This document shows positions 33,734 to 42,882 of a stretch of 64,000 bases of DNA, piece by piece. The first letter of the stretch is position 1; every line of letters starts with the position of its first letter. The notes under the pieces were generated by a model. The model worked only from the letters and a program-made list of their open reading frames with translations. It had not been told where the DNA came from and ran no database searches. Where the stretch lies: contig NZ_CP018867.1 in NCBI RefSeq assembly GCF_002849895.1, forward strand, positions 2,232,001 through 2,296,000, read 5' to 3'. This DNA comes from Companilactobacillus alimentarius DSM 20249 (lineage in GTDB: Bacteria; Bacillota; Bacilli; Lactobacillales; Lactobacillaceae). A program made the translations under genes and the position numbers.

Positions 33734-35719
33734 ATGAAAACCTATCTTCAGAGAATGGGCCGATCACTTCAATTGCCTGTGGCTGTTTTGCCAGCAGCAG
33801 CGTTACTTGAAGGTATTGGTCACTGGTTACCACAGAATTGGAGTTTATCTCAATTTCTACAAGTCGGTGGTACGGCAATACTGAGTCAATTAGCTTTATT
33901 ATTTGCTATTGGACTTTCAATCGGGATGTCTAAAGTTAAGGACGGAGCTGCTGCAATGGCTGGGGTCGTTGCATATATTGTTCCCACTTATGTTTTGGCT
34001 CCCAATCAAGTTGCTTTATTAAAGGGAATTAATGTTAAAGCTGTTGATCCAGCTTTTAATGCGATTGCAGGAAATGTTTTCATTGGTATTGTTGCAGGTT
34101 TGATTGCTGCGGCATTGTTTGATCGTTTCCATGAAACTAAGTTACCAATGGCTCTTTCATTCTTTAGTGGAAAAAGATTGGTTCCAATTTTAGCCACTTT
34201 AGTAATGTTAGTTGTTTCCGTTGTTCTACTATTTATTTGGCCAGTTCTATATAACGCCTTAATTAGTTTTGGTAAATTCTTCGTCAGCTTGGGTGCTGTC
34301 GGTGCTGGTTTGTTTGGATTCTTCAATCGTCTGTTGATTCCAACTGGATTGCATCAAGCTTTGAATCAAGTCTTTGAATTTAATATTGCTGGTATTAATG
34401 ATATTGGTAATTTCTGGGCCAACAAAGGAACAAAGGGTATAACAGGAATGTACTTGGCTGGCTATTTCCCAGTTATGATGTTTGGTCTTCCTGCTGGAGC
34501 ATTGGCTATTTATAAAAATGCTCTACCAGAACGTAAAAAAACTACAGCTGGTTTGATGATGGCTGGAGCCTTTGCTTCATTCTTTACTGGTGTTACAGAA
34601 CCTTTGGAATTCTCATTTATGTTTGTTGCTTGGCCATTGTATGTTATCCACGCTGTTTTAACAGGATTATCAATGGGATTTGCAGCATTTATGCACTGGA
34701 CAGCTGGTTTCACATTCAGTGCTGGATTGGTTGATTATATTCTAAGTTTCCATATGCCGATTGCAAATAAACCATATATGCTATTAGTACAAGGTATTGT
34801 AATGGCATTTATCTATTACTTTGTTTTTGATTTTGCAATTAAGAAATTTAATCTCATGACACCAGGTCGTGAACCATTGGATGATAGTGCCAATGATCAA
34901 ACGGTCGCTGTTGCTACATCTGATAGTGATGACAAATATATGATTGCTGCTAAGAAGATTTATGCTGGAATCGGTGGTCATGATAATATTAAAGTTATTG
35001 ATAATTGTACGACACGTCTACGTCTGCAATTGGAAGACACAAGTAAAGCAAATAAGTCACAAATTATGAGTGCTAATGTTAACGGAATTAATGTTTTGGA
35101 TAAAACTAATATCCAAATTGTTGTCGGAACAGAGGTTCAATTTGTCGCTGATGCATTGAAGAAGTTATATGCTGAAAATGCTCAGATTTCTACTACTAAT
35201 AGTGATTCTGATAAAAAAGATGTACAAACAGAGCCAGTTAGCGATATTAAGTCTGGCGAAACGGATATCTTCTATAGTGTCGCTAATGGTAAATTAGAAG
35301 ATATTGAAAAAGTTTCCGATCCAACGTTTGCTCAAAAAATGTTGGGTGATGGCTATGCGGTAGTTCCAAGTGATGGTAAAATTGTTGCTCCAGTCGATGG
35401 TACAATTACTACTATTTTCCCTACAAAGCATGCTTTAGGTATTAAGACTGATAATGGTTTGGAAGTACTAGTGCATATGGGGATTGATACTGTGCAACTG
35501 AAAGGCGAACCATTTGAAATCAAGGTTACTGATGGTCAAAAGATCAAACATGGCGAGCAGCTTGCCCAAGTAGATCTTAAACAAATTACTGACGCGGGTA
35601 AGAAGACTGATATGATGGTTATTATTACTAATATGCCTAGTGTTGCTTATATGAAGTACAACGTTTTGAATCAAGATGTCAATTTAGATCATGAAGTTGT
35701 GAAAGTTACAACTAAGTAA
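33734..35719 (+). CDS. nagE: PTS N-acetylglucosamine/glucose-type EIICBA transporter
   Basis: 661 aa. EIIC (residues ~1-385, about ten helices, starting MKTYLQRMGRSLQLPVAVLP), then EIIB with the phosphocysteine motif DNCTTRLRLQL near residue 425, a Ser/Asp-rich linker, and EIIA with the phosphohistidine in VLVHMGIDTVQL near residue 585. Takes up and phosphorylates sugar using HPr-P. The N terminus resembles GlcNAc-specific NagE more than PtsG, so GlcNAc is favoured. Start is at 33734 behind AAGGAGG; an ATG at 33701 lies before that site. A terminator follows. Confidence 0.88.
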   Translation: MKTYLQRMGRSLQLPVAVLPAAALLEGIGHWLPQNWSLSQFLQVGGTAILSQLALLFAIGLSIGMSKVKDGAAAMAGVVAYIVPTYVLAPNQVALLKGINVKAVDPAFNAIAGNVFIGIVAGLIAAALFDRFHETKLPMALSFFSGKRLVPILATLVMLVVSVVLLFIWPVLYNALISFGKFFVSLGAVGAGLFGFFNRLLIPTGLHQALNQVFEFNIAGINDIGNFWANKGTKGITGMYLAGYFPVMMFGLPAGALAIYKNALPERKKTTAGLMMAGAFASFFTGVTEPLEFSFMFVAWPLYVIHAVLTGLSMGFAAFMHWTAGFTFSAGLVDYILSFHMPIANKPYMLLVQGIVMAFIYYFVFDFAIKKFNLMTPGREPLDDSANDQTVAVATSDSDDKYMIAAKKIYAGIGGHDNIKVIDNCTTRLRLQLEDTSKANKSQIMSANVNGINVLDKTNIQIVVGTEVQFVADALKKLYAENAQISTTNSDSDKKDVQTEPVSDIKSGETDIFYSVANGKLEDIEKVSDPTFAQKMLGDGYAVVPSDGKIVAPVDGTITTIFPTKHALGIKTDNGLEVLVHMGIDTVQLKGEPFEIKVTDGQKIKHGEQLAQVDLKQITDAGKKTDMMVIITNMPSVAYMKYNVLNQDVNLDHEVVKVTTK

Positions 35720-35754
35720 TTCTATTTTATAAATAAATAATATGTAATCCAAAT

Positions 35755-35806
35755 ATCCGATGTGATGACTATTCTAGATAGTTATTACGTCGGATTTTTT
35801 TAGGTT
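35755..35806 (+). terminator. Rho-independent terminator
   Basis: ATCCGATGTGATGACTAT pairs with ATAGTTATTACGTCGGAT, then a T-run. Confidence 0.88.
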
Positions 35807-36397
35807 GAAGGATTAAATTATTTTGTGATATATAGGTATAGACCTTTTCTGCAAAGTAAAATGTTTTATAAAAAAATTATTGAAGAATAAAAGGACGGTT
35901 GAGCTAAGTAACATCCCGTTACATTTATGTAACAAGTGAAAAAATATTGGATAAAAATATATTTGTTTTTTGTAGTAATGGTTGTAATTGTTGATATTAA
36001 AGGGGTTGTAGCACTTTTTTATGAAAAATAGTGAAAGTACAAATCGGCTTTCAAATATCACAAATTGATTCTAGAAGACTTAATATTTTTGAAAATAAAG
36101 TTGATTGGATAATAATTAATTATTAAGAACCTTGGTACAATAGTCTCAATTAATATGCCAAGTGTGTATAAAAATAATTAAAAATTTAGTAAATATTAAT
36201 TTTATTGAGTCTGGTCTAGACTTTTTTTAAAAAAGGGCTGTTTTTTTTCTGAAAAAATGATATTATGTAAGGGTTCACATGAAGGGTGAGCTATATTAAA
36301 GCGATTTATCTAGATATTATTCATCATTTTATTTAGACCCATTTTATGTGGTCAAAGTAAGCGCTTTAATAACATAAAAATATAAGGAGGATGAAAC
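35807..36397. other. 590-bp AT-rich intergenic region before the mannose PTS
   Basis: No credible gene. It holds a perfect 16-bp palindrome GTTACATTTATGTAAC (35918-35933) with an extra GTAACAT half-site at 35908, a short AGTCT/AGACT hairpin plus T-run near 36208-36228, a possible -10 TATTAT near 36260, and the inverted repeat/cre described next. I looked for a sigma-54 -24/-12 promoter, common for mannose PTS operons, and did not find a convincing one. Confidence 0.5.
36294..36371 (+). promoter_or_regulatory. Inverted-repeat leader with embedded cre-like site (man operon)
   Basis: TATTAAAGCG (36294-36303) and its exact complement CGCTTTAATA (36362-36371) are 58 bp apart just before manX. The right arm is part of a cre-like AAGTAAGCGCTTTAA (36355-36369; two deviations). 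It could be a leader stem or a pair of CcpA/regulator half-sites. Confidence 0.45.
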
Positions 36398-37369
36398 ATG
36401 GTTGGAATTATTATTGCAAGCCATGGTGACTTTGCCGACGGTATCAAGATGTCTGGTTCAATGATTTTCGGTGAACAAAAAGATGTTCAATCCGTTACAT
36501 TACAACCTAGCATGGGGCCTGATGACCTTAAGGCAAAATTGGAAGAAGCTGTTTCCAAGCTTGAAGATCAAGAACAAGTTTTGTTCTTAGTCGATCTTTG
36601 GGGCGGAACTCCATTCAACCAAGTTAACGGTTTGTTCGAAGAACATAAAGATAAGTGGGCTATCGTTGCCGGACTTAACTTACCTATGTTGATTGAAGCT
36701 TATGCTTCACGTATGTCAATGAACTCAGCACATGAAATTGCTGCTCATATTATTGAAACAGCAAAAGATGGTGTTAAGGTTCGTCCAGAATCATTGCAAC
36801 CTAAGGATGCTGCACCTAAAGCTGCACCAAAACAAACTTCAGGTGGTAAACCTGGTTCAATGAAATATGTTTTGGCTCGTATTGACTCACGTCTATTACA
36901 TGGACAAGTTGCTACTGCTTGGTCAAAAACTGTTGCACCTACACGTATCATCGTTGTTTCAGATAATGTTGCTAAGGATGATTTGCGTAAACAATTGATT
37001 ATGCAAGCAGCACCAGTTGGTGTTCATGCTCACGTTGTCCCTATCAATCAAATGATCAAGATTGCTAAGGATGATAAGCATTTTGGTGGAGAACGTGCAT
37101 TGCTATTATTCGAAACACCACAAGATGTTGAAAGAGCTGTCGATGGGGGCGTTCCATTGAAGACTATCAATGTTGGTTCAATGGCTCATTCAGTTGGTAA
37201 AGTTCAACCTAATAAAGTTTTGGCTTTTGATCAAAATGATATTGATACATTCAAGAAGTTGGAATCACAAGGCGTTAAGTTTGATGTTCGTAAGGTTCCT
37301 ACAGATTCTGAGGATAATCTTGATAATATCATGAAGAAAGCTCAAGCAGAGTTAGATAAGAACAAATAA
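36398..37369 (+). CDS. manX: PTS mannose/glucose EIIAB
   Basis: 323 aa. EIIA (residues ~1-130) with phosphohistidine in IIASHGDFADGI, an Ala/Pro-Lys linker (~135-155), then EIIB with phosphohistidine in RIDSRLLHGQVATAW. AAGGAGGATGAAAC precedes the ATG. It phosphorylates glucose, mannose and related sugars brought in by EIIC-EIID. First gene of manXYZ; the cre-like site ahead suggests CcpA control. This PTS is also the docking target for several bacteriocins in lactic acid bacteria. Confidence 0.95.
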   Translation: MVGIIIASHGDFADGIKMSGSMIFGEQKDVQSVTLQPSMGPDDLKAKLEEAVSKLEDQEQVLFLVDLWGGTPFNQVNGLFEEHKDKWAIVAGLNLPMLIEAYASRMSMNSAHEIAAHIIETAKDGVKVRPESLQPKDAAPKAAPKQTSGGKPGSMKYVLARIDSRLLHGQVATAWSKTVAPTRIIVVSDNVAKDDLRKQLIMQAAPVGVHAHVVPINQMIKIAKDDKHFGGERALLLFETPQDVERAVDGGVPLKTINVGSMAHSVGKVQPNKVLAFDQNDIDTFKKLESQGVKFDVRKVPTDSEDNLDNIMKKAQAELDKNK

Positions 37370-37414
37370 TTAGGATTTAAATTTATACAGAAATAAAACG
37401 GAGGATTAATAATC

Positions 37415-38239
37415 ATGCAATTAAATGCTATTCAGATTATTCTTGTCGTTTTAGTATCATTCCTAGCTGGTATGGAAGGTATCTTGGATGAATTCCATTT
37501 TCACCAACCAGTTATCGCATGTACTTTAATCGGCTTAGTTACAGGTCAATTGTTACCTTGCCTTATCCTTGGTGGTTCATTGCAAATGATCGCCTTAGGT
37601 TGGGCTAATATCGGTGCTGCCGTAGCACCTGATGCTGCTTTGGCAGCTGTCGCTTCAGCTATTATTCTTGTTCTTGGTGGTCAAGGACAAAAGGGTGTCG
37701 GTTCAGCTATTGCTATTGCCGTTCCTTTGGCTGTTGCCGGATTACTATTAACAATTCTATGTCGTACATTGGCAACTGGTATTGTTCATATCATGGATAA
37801 AGCTGCTGAAGAAGGTAGTTTTAGAAAAATTGATTTCTGGCAATATGTTGCTATTTGTATGCAAGGTCTACGTATCGCTATCCCTGCTGGATTGATTCTT
37901 GCAATTGGTGCTGGTCCTGTTAAGGCAATGCTAGATGCTATGCCTACTTGGTTGACAGATGGTTTGTCAATCGGTGGTGGTATGGTTGTTGCCGTTGGTT
38001 ATGCAATGGTTATCAACATGATGGCTAGTCGTGAAGTATGGCCATTCTTCGCAATTGGTTTCGTACTTGCTACAGTTACAGATTTAACACTTATTGGTCT
38101 TGGTACTATCGGTATTTCTATGGCGCTCATCTACTTGAAATTATCTAAATCAGGTGGCAATGGCGGTTCATCTAACGATGGTGGAGGATCTTCCTCTAAC
38201 ACCGGTGATCCAGTCGGCGACATAATAGATAACTATTAA
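37415..38239 (+). CDS. manY: PTS mannose/glucose EIIC
   Basis: 274 aa, about eight hydrophobic segments (MQLNAIQIILVVLVSFLAG start). The last ~30 residues are a Gly/Ser/Asn-rich tail (SGGNGGSSNDGGGSSSN), longer and more flexible than the core EIIC needs. CGGAGGATT lies before the ATG. Forms the sugar channel with EIID. Confidence 0.95.
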   Translation: MQLNAIQIILVVLVSFLAGMEGILDEFHFHQPVIACTLIGLVTGQLLPCLILGGSLQMIALGWANIGAAVAPDAALAAVASAIILVLGGQGQKGVGSAIAIAVPLAVAGLLLTILCRTLATGIVHIMDKAAEEGSFRKIDFWQYVAICMQGLRIAIPAGLILAIGAGPVKAMLDAMPTWLTDGLSIGGGMVVAVGYAMVINMMASREVWPFFAIGFVLATVTDLTLIGLGTIGISMALIYLKLSKSGGNGGSSNDGGGSSSNTGDPVGDIIDNY

Positions 38240-38258
38240 GAGGGGAGAACACATAAAA

Positions 38259-39170
38259 ATGGCAGATCAAGTTAAAATTTCTAAAAGAGATAGAATAGCT
38301 GTTTGGTGGCGTTCAACATTCCTTCAAGGTTCATGGAATTACGAACGTATGCAAAATGGTGGCTGGACTTATTCATTAATTCCAGTTTTGAAAAAATTAT
38401 ATAAAACAAAAGAAGATCGTGCTGCTGCTTTAAAGCGTCACATGGAATTCTTCAATTGTCACCCATACTTGGCTTCACCTATTCTTGGTGTAACAATGGC
38501 CTTGGAAGAGGAACGTGCAAAGGGTGCACCTATCGATGATGTTACTATTCAAGGTGTTAAAGTTGGTATGATGGGTCCTTTAGCTGGTATTGGTGATCCT
38601 GTTTTCTGGTTCACTGTTAAGCCAATTATCGGTGCTTTAGCTGCTTCACTTGCTATGACTGGTAATATTCTTGGACCAATTATTTACTTCATTGCATGGA
38701 ATGCTATTCGTATGGCCTTCATGTGGTACACACAAGAGCTTGGTTATAAAGCCGGTTCAAAGATTACTGATGACGTTTCTGGTGGTGTTCTACAAGATAT
38801 CACTAAGGGTGCTTCAATTTTAGGTATGTTTATCCTAGGTTCATTAATTAACCGTTGGGTTGTTGTTAAATTCACGCCAACAGTTTCAACTGTTAAGTTA
38901 GCTAAGGGTGCCTATATTGATTGGTCAAAGATCCCATCAGGTGCACAAGGAATCAAGGAAGCTTTGATTCAACAAAAATCTGGTCTATCATTGACTGCTC
39001 ATAAAGTAACAACATTGCAAGATAACTTGGATCAATTGATCCCTGGTTTAGCTGCTTTGCTTCTAACATTGTTCTGCATGTGGTTACTAAAGAAGAAAGT
39101 TTCTCCAATTGTTATCATTCTTGGATTGTTCGTTGTTGGTGTTCTACTACACGTACTTCATGTTATGTAA
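38259..39170 (+). CDS. manZ: PTS mannose/glucose EIID
   Basis: 303 aa. Soluble N-terminal half with the family start (WRSTFLQGSWNYERMQNGGW), GIGDP loop in MMGPLAGIGDPVFW, and a C-terminal membrane region. AGAGGGGAGAAC precedes the ATG. It completes the ManXYZ permease. Followed by a long terminator-like hairpin before manO. Confidence 0.95.
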   Translation: MADQVKISKRDRIAVWWRSTFLQGSWNYERMQNGGWTYSLIPVLKKLYKTKEDRAAALKRHMEFFNCHPYLASPILGVTMALEEERAKGAPIDDVTIQGVKVGMMGPLAGIGDPVFWFTVKPIIGALAASLAMTGNILGPIIYFIAWNAIRMAFMWYTQELGYKAGSKITDDVSGGVLQDITKGASILGMFILGSLINRWVVVKFTPTVSTVKLAKGAYIDWSKIPSGAQGIKEALIQQKSGLSLTAHKVTTLQDNLDQLIPGLAALLLTLFCMWLLKKKVSPIVIILGLFVVGVLLHVLHVM

Positions 39171-39234
39171 TAAATTGAGAAATTATATTGGGGAGCAAAA
39201 CATGATGTGTTATGCTCTCAGGTTTTAAGAACAG

Positions 39235-39281
39235 TGGACCCAATAACTCAAATTTGAGTTATTGGGTCCATTATTCTTTTT
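39235..39281. terminator. Terminator after manXYZ
   Basis: An 18-bp perfect palindrome (TGGACCCAATAACTCAAA with complement) with no loop beyond the turn, then a T-rich run. Confidence 0.85.
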
Positions 39282-39338
39282 TGATAATAGAAAAATTTCG
39301 ACGTATAATATTTTTAATGAAACATAGGAGGAAGTTAA

Positions 39339-39728
39339 ATGGTCCAATCATTAAATACCAAAGCGGATTTGGTCATTAAAGGCACTTCACATTTAGGATT
39401 AACTGATTATGGGAAAATCATGGTTGGCGATAAAGGGTTCGAATTTTATGACGAACGTGATGTTTCCAACTACATTCAAATACCTTGGAGTGAAGTTCAA
39501 CAGGTTGTTGTTTCTGTCATGTTTGGTGGCAAGTGGATACCTCGATATGCACTTCAAACTAAAAAGAATGGAATGTTTGCCTTTTCCTCAAAGGACCCCA
39601 AAAGAGTTCTTAGAGCTATTAGAGTTTACATTGAACCTAATCGTATTGTTAAATCTTTGACCTTCTTCCAAGTGGTTGCGAGGGCCTTTAAAAAGAATCC
39701 TAATAAGAAGAATAAAAAGAAAAAATAA
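39339..39728 (+). CDS. manO: DUF956 family protein (ManO)
   Basis: 129 aa, no membrane segment, very basic C terminus (KKNPNKKNKKKK). Family DUF956 is found next to mannose PTS operons in Firmicutes and is proposed to modulate the transporter. AGGAGGAAGTTAA precedes the ATG. It has its own promoter space after the manXYZ terminator. Confidence 0.85.
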   Translation: MVQSLNTKADLVIKGTSHLGLTDYGKIMVGDKGFEFYDERDVSNYIQIPWSEVQQVVVSVMFGGKWIPRYALQTKKNGMFAFSSKDPKRVLRAIRVYIEPNRIVKSLTFFQVVARAFKKNPNKKNKKKK

Positions 39729-39745
39729 GTTTAATTTATAAGTAT

Positions 39746-39797
39746 TAAAAATCCCAATATAACAGTCATTAAGATGATTGGTATATTGGGATTTTTT
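39746..39797 (+). terminator. Rho-independent terminator
   Basis: AAAATCCCAATAT pairs with ATATTGGGATTTT across a ~22-nt loop, then a T-run. Confidence 0.85.
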
Positions 39798-39936
39798 AGG
39801 TTTAAAGAATAAAATAAATTATGTGTAGCATTTTTATGCCAAACAGACATAATTTGCTTATTTTCAGAACTTTATTTTGGCTAATTTGTTCATTTAGATA
39901 TATCTTAAAGATAAATAAATGGTCAAGGTGATTGGG

Positions 39937-40500
39937 ATGGAAAACGAATTGAGTTTTGCTAGAAAAATCAGTTTTAAACCATTATTAAGTAGTATTTTCC
40001 TAGGCACAATGGTAGAAGTAATGGCTTCTGTGGTCTTTTCAAAAGTAATCTTACTAGCAATTCTATGCGGTATCCTTGCAATGCTGATTGATAGTCTAGT
40101 GATTTATCCTCGTTATTTAAAAGAACTGTATGGAGGCTGGAGAATCGATCAAACGGGCCTTTATTATGTAGATTATGATAGTTGGCTCAAACGAGTTGCT
40201 TTAATTTATTTCCCGTTGCATCAAAAGAGTATATTTGTGCCCCCGTCTGCAATCAATAGCTTTAAGATTGTAAATGGTCCGGTAATTATAAATAGTCAGA
40301 CCGTCAATGGTGGAATTTTAGACGTTAGTCAATTTTGTCATGAAAAGTATTTAGTCGTTTTTATTGATAATGGAGAAGTTAATTTGGAATTAACTTGGGA
40401 CTCACAAGGAAAAGTTAGTGAACGTAAAAATATTGATAGACTAATCACGCTTTTGAAACACAGGTGTGAAATGAATAATCAATTAAATTCTGAAAACTAA
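39937..40500 (+). CDS. Membrane protein of unknown function, paralogue of the 10194-10790 protein
   Basis: 187 aa, two hydrophobic helices near residues 15-55 then a soluble domain with GGWRIDQTGLYYVDYDSW and YFPLHQKSIFVPP. The same order and spacing occur in the protein at 10194-10790. AAGGTG lies 6 nt before the ATG at 39937; an ATG at 39919 is the alternative. Monocistronic with its own terminator. Function unknown. Confidence 0.65.
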   Translation: MENELSFARKISFKPLLSSIFLGTMVEVMASVVFSKVILLAILCGILAMLIDSLVIYPRYLKELYGGWRIDQTGLYYVDYDSWLKRVALIYFPLHQKSIFVPPSAINSFKIVNGPVIINSQTVNGGILDVSQFCHEKYLVVFIDNGEVNLELTWDSQGKVSERKNIDRLITLLKHRCEMNNQLNSEN

Positions 40501-40548
40501 AAAATCCGATGTAACAATCCTTTATTGATTGTTGCATTGGACTTTTTT
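40501..40548 (+). terminator. Rho-independent terminator
   Basis: TCCGATGTAACAATC pairs with GATTGTTGCATTGGA, then a T-run. Confidence 0.85.
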
Positions 40549-40722
40549 GAAGCATTTTTTCAACAAATAAATAGTGAAATACATGAAGGGTGGTTTTACA
40601 TTAAGGAGATTGATTGCGATGTGTAGAACCGTATCTCAACAAAAATAGAATAGTTTATCGAACGCGTTTCATGTCAAGTAAATTTCTAATATAATTGAAA
40701 ATAAAAGATGAAGGAGGAGTCA

Positions 40723-41487
40723 ATGAAATTTTTGAAGAGTAATCTCACTAAAATTATTATCGCTAGTTTAATTTTTCCAATTGTAATGGTAATTCTGGCC
40801 TTACTTATAAGGAATCAGAAGGTTGACGAGCTATGGCAAATTATTAGTGATGTTTTGGTATTTGTTGTAGCATTTTTATTAAACCAAAAGTATTTGAAGC
40901 AGAAAATGTTTTGGTTCAATTCAAGAAATTTAGGAACTCAATTGTATACAGCTTTGCCAGCGATAATCATTATTTTTATGTTAAATTCGGCCGTATTGGG
41001 TGTATCGGATTTTAAAGTTAAATTACGGATTGTCGTATTATGTCTATTAGTGGGTTTAGCTGAGGAGTATATTTTTCGAGGTATTTTAGTCAGTCTATTT
41101 TTAAAATTGTTACACAACAATGCCTTTGGCGCAGTGATTGGATCTAGTATTATGTTTGGCCTGATACATTTGATGAATTTGAAATCTTTGCCGATAGGTT
41201 ATGTTTCAGGACAAGTAATATTTGCAGCAGCTGTGGGTCTATTATTTGGGACCATTTATGTAAAAACTAGAAATTTGTCGATTGTTATTCTTCTGCATGC
41301 TTTCAGAGATATGTTTCCAATGTTTTCCGATAAATTGGTGGCTGAATCCGCTCAGATGAAGTTCTCAATTGATTCATTATACGTAATTGGAGTCCTTTTT
41401 CTAATTGCTCTATTTATCTCATATAGGCAATTGAAGGATTTCCAAGTGTCAAAACAAGATGAAGTTTGGTCAATTTCTGAACGTTAA
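40723..41487 (+). CDS. CPBP-family intramembrane metalloprotease
   Basis: 254 aa, about eight helices. The Abi/CAAX protease motifs are present: AEEYIFRG (EExxxR) near residue 112, MFGLIHL (FxxxH) near 147, and ILLHAFRD near 195. In lactobacilli such proteins act in bacteriocin self-immunity or peptide maturation; nothing nearby encodes a bacteriocin. AAGGAGGAG precedes the ATG. Confidence 0.85.
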   Translation: MKFLKSNLTKIIIASLIFPIVMVILALLIRNQKVDELWQIISDVLVFVVAFLLNQKYLKQKMFWFNSRNLGTQLYTALPAIIIIFMLNSAVLGVSDFKVKLRIVVLCLLVGLAEEYIFRGILVSLFLKLLHNNAFGAVIGSSIMFGLIHLMNLKSLPIGYVSGQVIFAAAVGLLFGTIYVKTRNLSIVILLHAFRDMFPMFSDKLVAESAQMKFSIDSLYVIGVLFLIALFISYRQLKDFQVSKQDEVWSISER

Positions 41488-41490
41488 AAT

Positions 41491-41533
41491 AAAATGAATC
41501 TAGCAATCAAGTTGATTACTAGATTCATTTTTG
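41491..41533. terminator. Bidirectional terminator
   Basis: AAAATGAATCTAGCAATCAA pairs with TGATTACTAGATTCATTTTT with one mismatch. Confidence 0.88.
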
Positions 41534-41540
41534 AATAATT

Positions 41541-42326
41541 TTATTTTAATTTTAATGGTTGGGTGGTATCTAGCCATTCGTTAGTTTGAATATTTTTGAA
41601 GTACATCGTAATTTCTGAATCGGTGTTTTTAACCTTAACAATTAAAGCACCATCAAAATTCTTACCTGGTTGAACTTGTCCTGTATTACTGTTATTGATG
41701 ATAGTAGTGTAATCACCTGTAGCACTTGTAGGGTTTAATTGTTGCCCATCTTGTTTGATCATAATGGCAGTATTTTGGACCTTTTGGGGAACTTCGTTAT
41801 TCTGAGTTTTATTAGTGTAATTATATTTAACTAATAAAGCAGGATCACCATTTGCATCTTTGATCAATTTGATTTGATTAGAAATTTTAAAAGTGTACCA
41901 ATCGGTATCATAAGTTAAGTCATTGTATGTTCCAGCATTTTTAATTTAGTTAGTTTGTGCTTTTTGCTGACTATCTTTTGCTGGTTCTTTTTTTTGCTCA
42001 GTATTATTGTCACTTTTTTGTTCTTTTGAAGTAGGTTCTTTTTCAACTTTTTGTGCTTTTTATTTTTTAGTTGGTTTCTTTTTAGTCGTTTTCTTGCTTT
42101 TAGTTTCTTTTTTAGGTCTTACTTTTTCTATTTTATGAGAAGGCTGCGTTGTGTGGGTGTCGTTATTTGACGTATTTGTCTTCCAAAAAATTAGTATACC
42201 AATTATCAAAATGATAACTAAAATCAAAGAAATGATAAAAAATTTCTTTTTGTAGAAAGGCTTGTGTCTGCGACGTAAGCTCTCACGTGTTAAATTTGCT
42301 TTAGAATTATTATTATGCCTATTCAT
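41541..42326 (-). pseudogene. Membrane-anchored DUF5067-like protein gene broken by two TAA codons
   Basis: One reading frame of 262 codons is interrupted by TAA at codons 89 (42060-42062) and 127 (41946-41948). The N-terminal piece has a basic start, one transmembrane helix (~31-50), and a Lys/Thr-rich linker; the middle piece continues the Lys/Glu/Gln linker; the C-terminal piece begins IKNAGTYNDLTYDTDWYTFK and is a globular extracellular domain resembling DUF5067. Both stops differ from AAA Lys by one base. No ribosome site restarts the C-terminal piece, so it is a pseudogene. Confidence 0.8.
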
Positions 42327-42527
42327 GTTTTCTCCCCGATGAATAATTGGTCATTGGTAATTAAGATTATAGTATCATAATTATTAACTATGAATTAATT
42401 TACTAGAAATTGCTAACAATTTTTTAAAAAATAAAAATTAAATTAAAGTGTTGAACCGCCTTAAAAAAAGTGGTATAAATATCTGGTCGATATTAATGAG
42501 ATGTTATTTTAATAGAAGGGGGTCGCA

Positions 42528-42740
42528 ATGATGATGCTATTTAGAAGTCATGGCGATTATGAAGTTACTTGTAATTTCTTGAGCAAAGAGGGACAGGAAG
42601 TTGCTAAAAAGCGTGTCTGTCATAATGTTTCTAAAAAGGAAGCACGTGACGGTATGAGAGACTATATTACTAATAGATTCTCTGATATTATAGATGTCGC
42701 TCATCCCATTAAAGTTGTTGCTAAGTTAACAGCTAAATAA
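42528..42740 (+). CDS. Hypothetical small protein (70 aa)
   Basis: Begins MMMLFRSHGDYEVTCNFLSK, soluble and basic, behind AGAAGGGGG. Followed by a clean terminator. No recognised family. Short, but the ribosome site and terminator support it. Confidence 0.55.
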   Translation: MMMLFRSHGDYEVTCNFLSKEGQEVAKKRVCHNVSKKEARDGMRDYITNRFSDIIDVAHPIKVVAKLTAK

Positions 42741-42766
42741 GGTTTAAAATTAAATACTACTCAAGA

Positions 42767-42803
42767 ACGAAGCCAATTCGTATAGTGAATTGGCTTCGTT
42801 TTG
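42767..42803 (+). terminator. Rho-independent terminator
   Basis: AACGAAGCCAATTC pairs perfectly with GAATTGGCTTCGTT, then Ts. Confidence 0.9.
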
Positions 42804-42882
42804 TAGTTAGAGAAAAAATAAGGGTCATCCTTTTTATATTTTGATAAATGATTGTTATGATAGACGCGAGGAGGCAGATTAT

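Noticed and set aside
35813-36061. 82-aa open frame on the minus strand before the mannose PTS
   Set aside because: Composition is only Phe/Asn/Tyr/Ile from AT-rich DNA, with no ribosome site.
36131-36165. Sigma-54 promoter for the mannose PTS
   Set aside because: TTGGTAC with AATATGCC lacks the GG-N10-GC pattern and spacing; no ManR activator is present.
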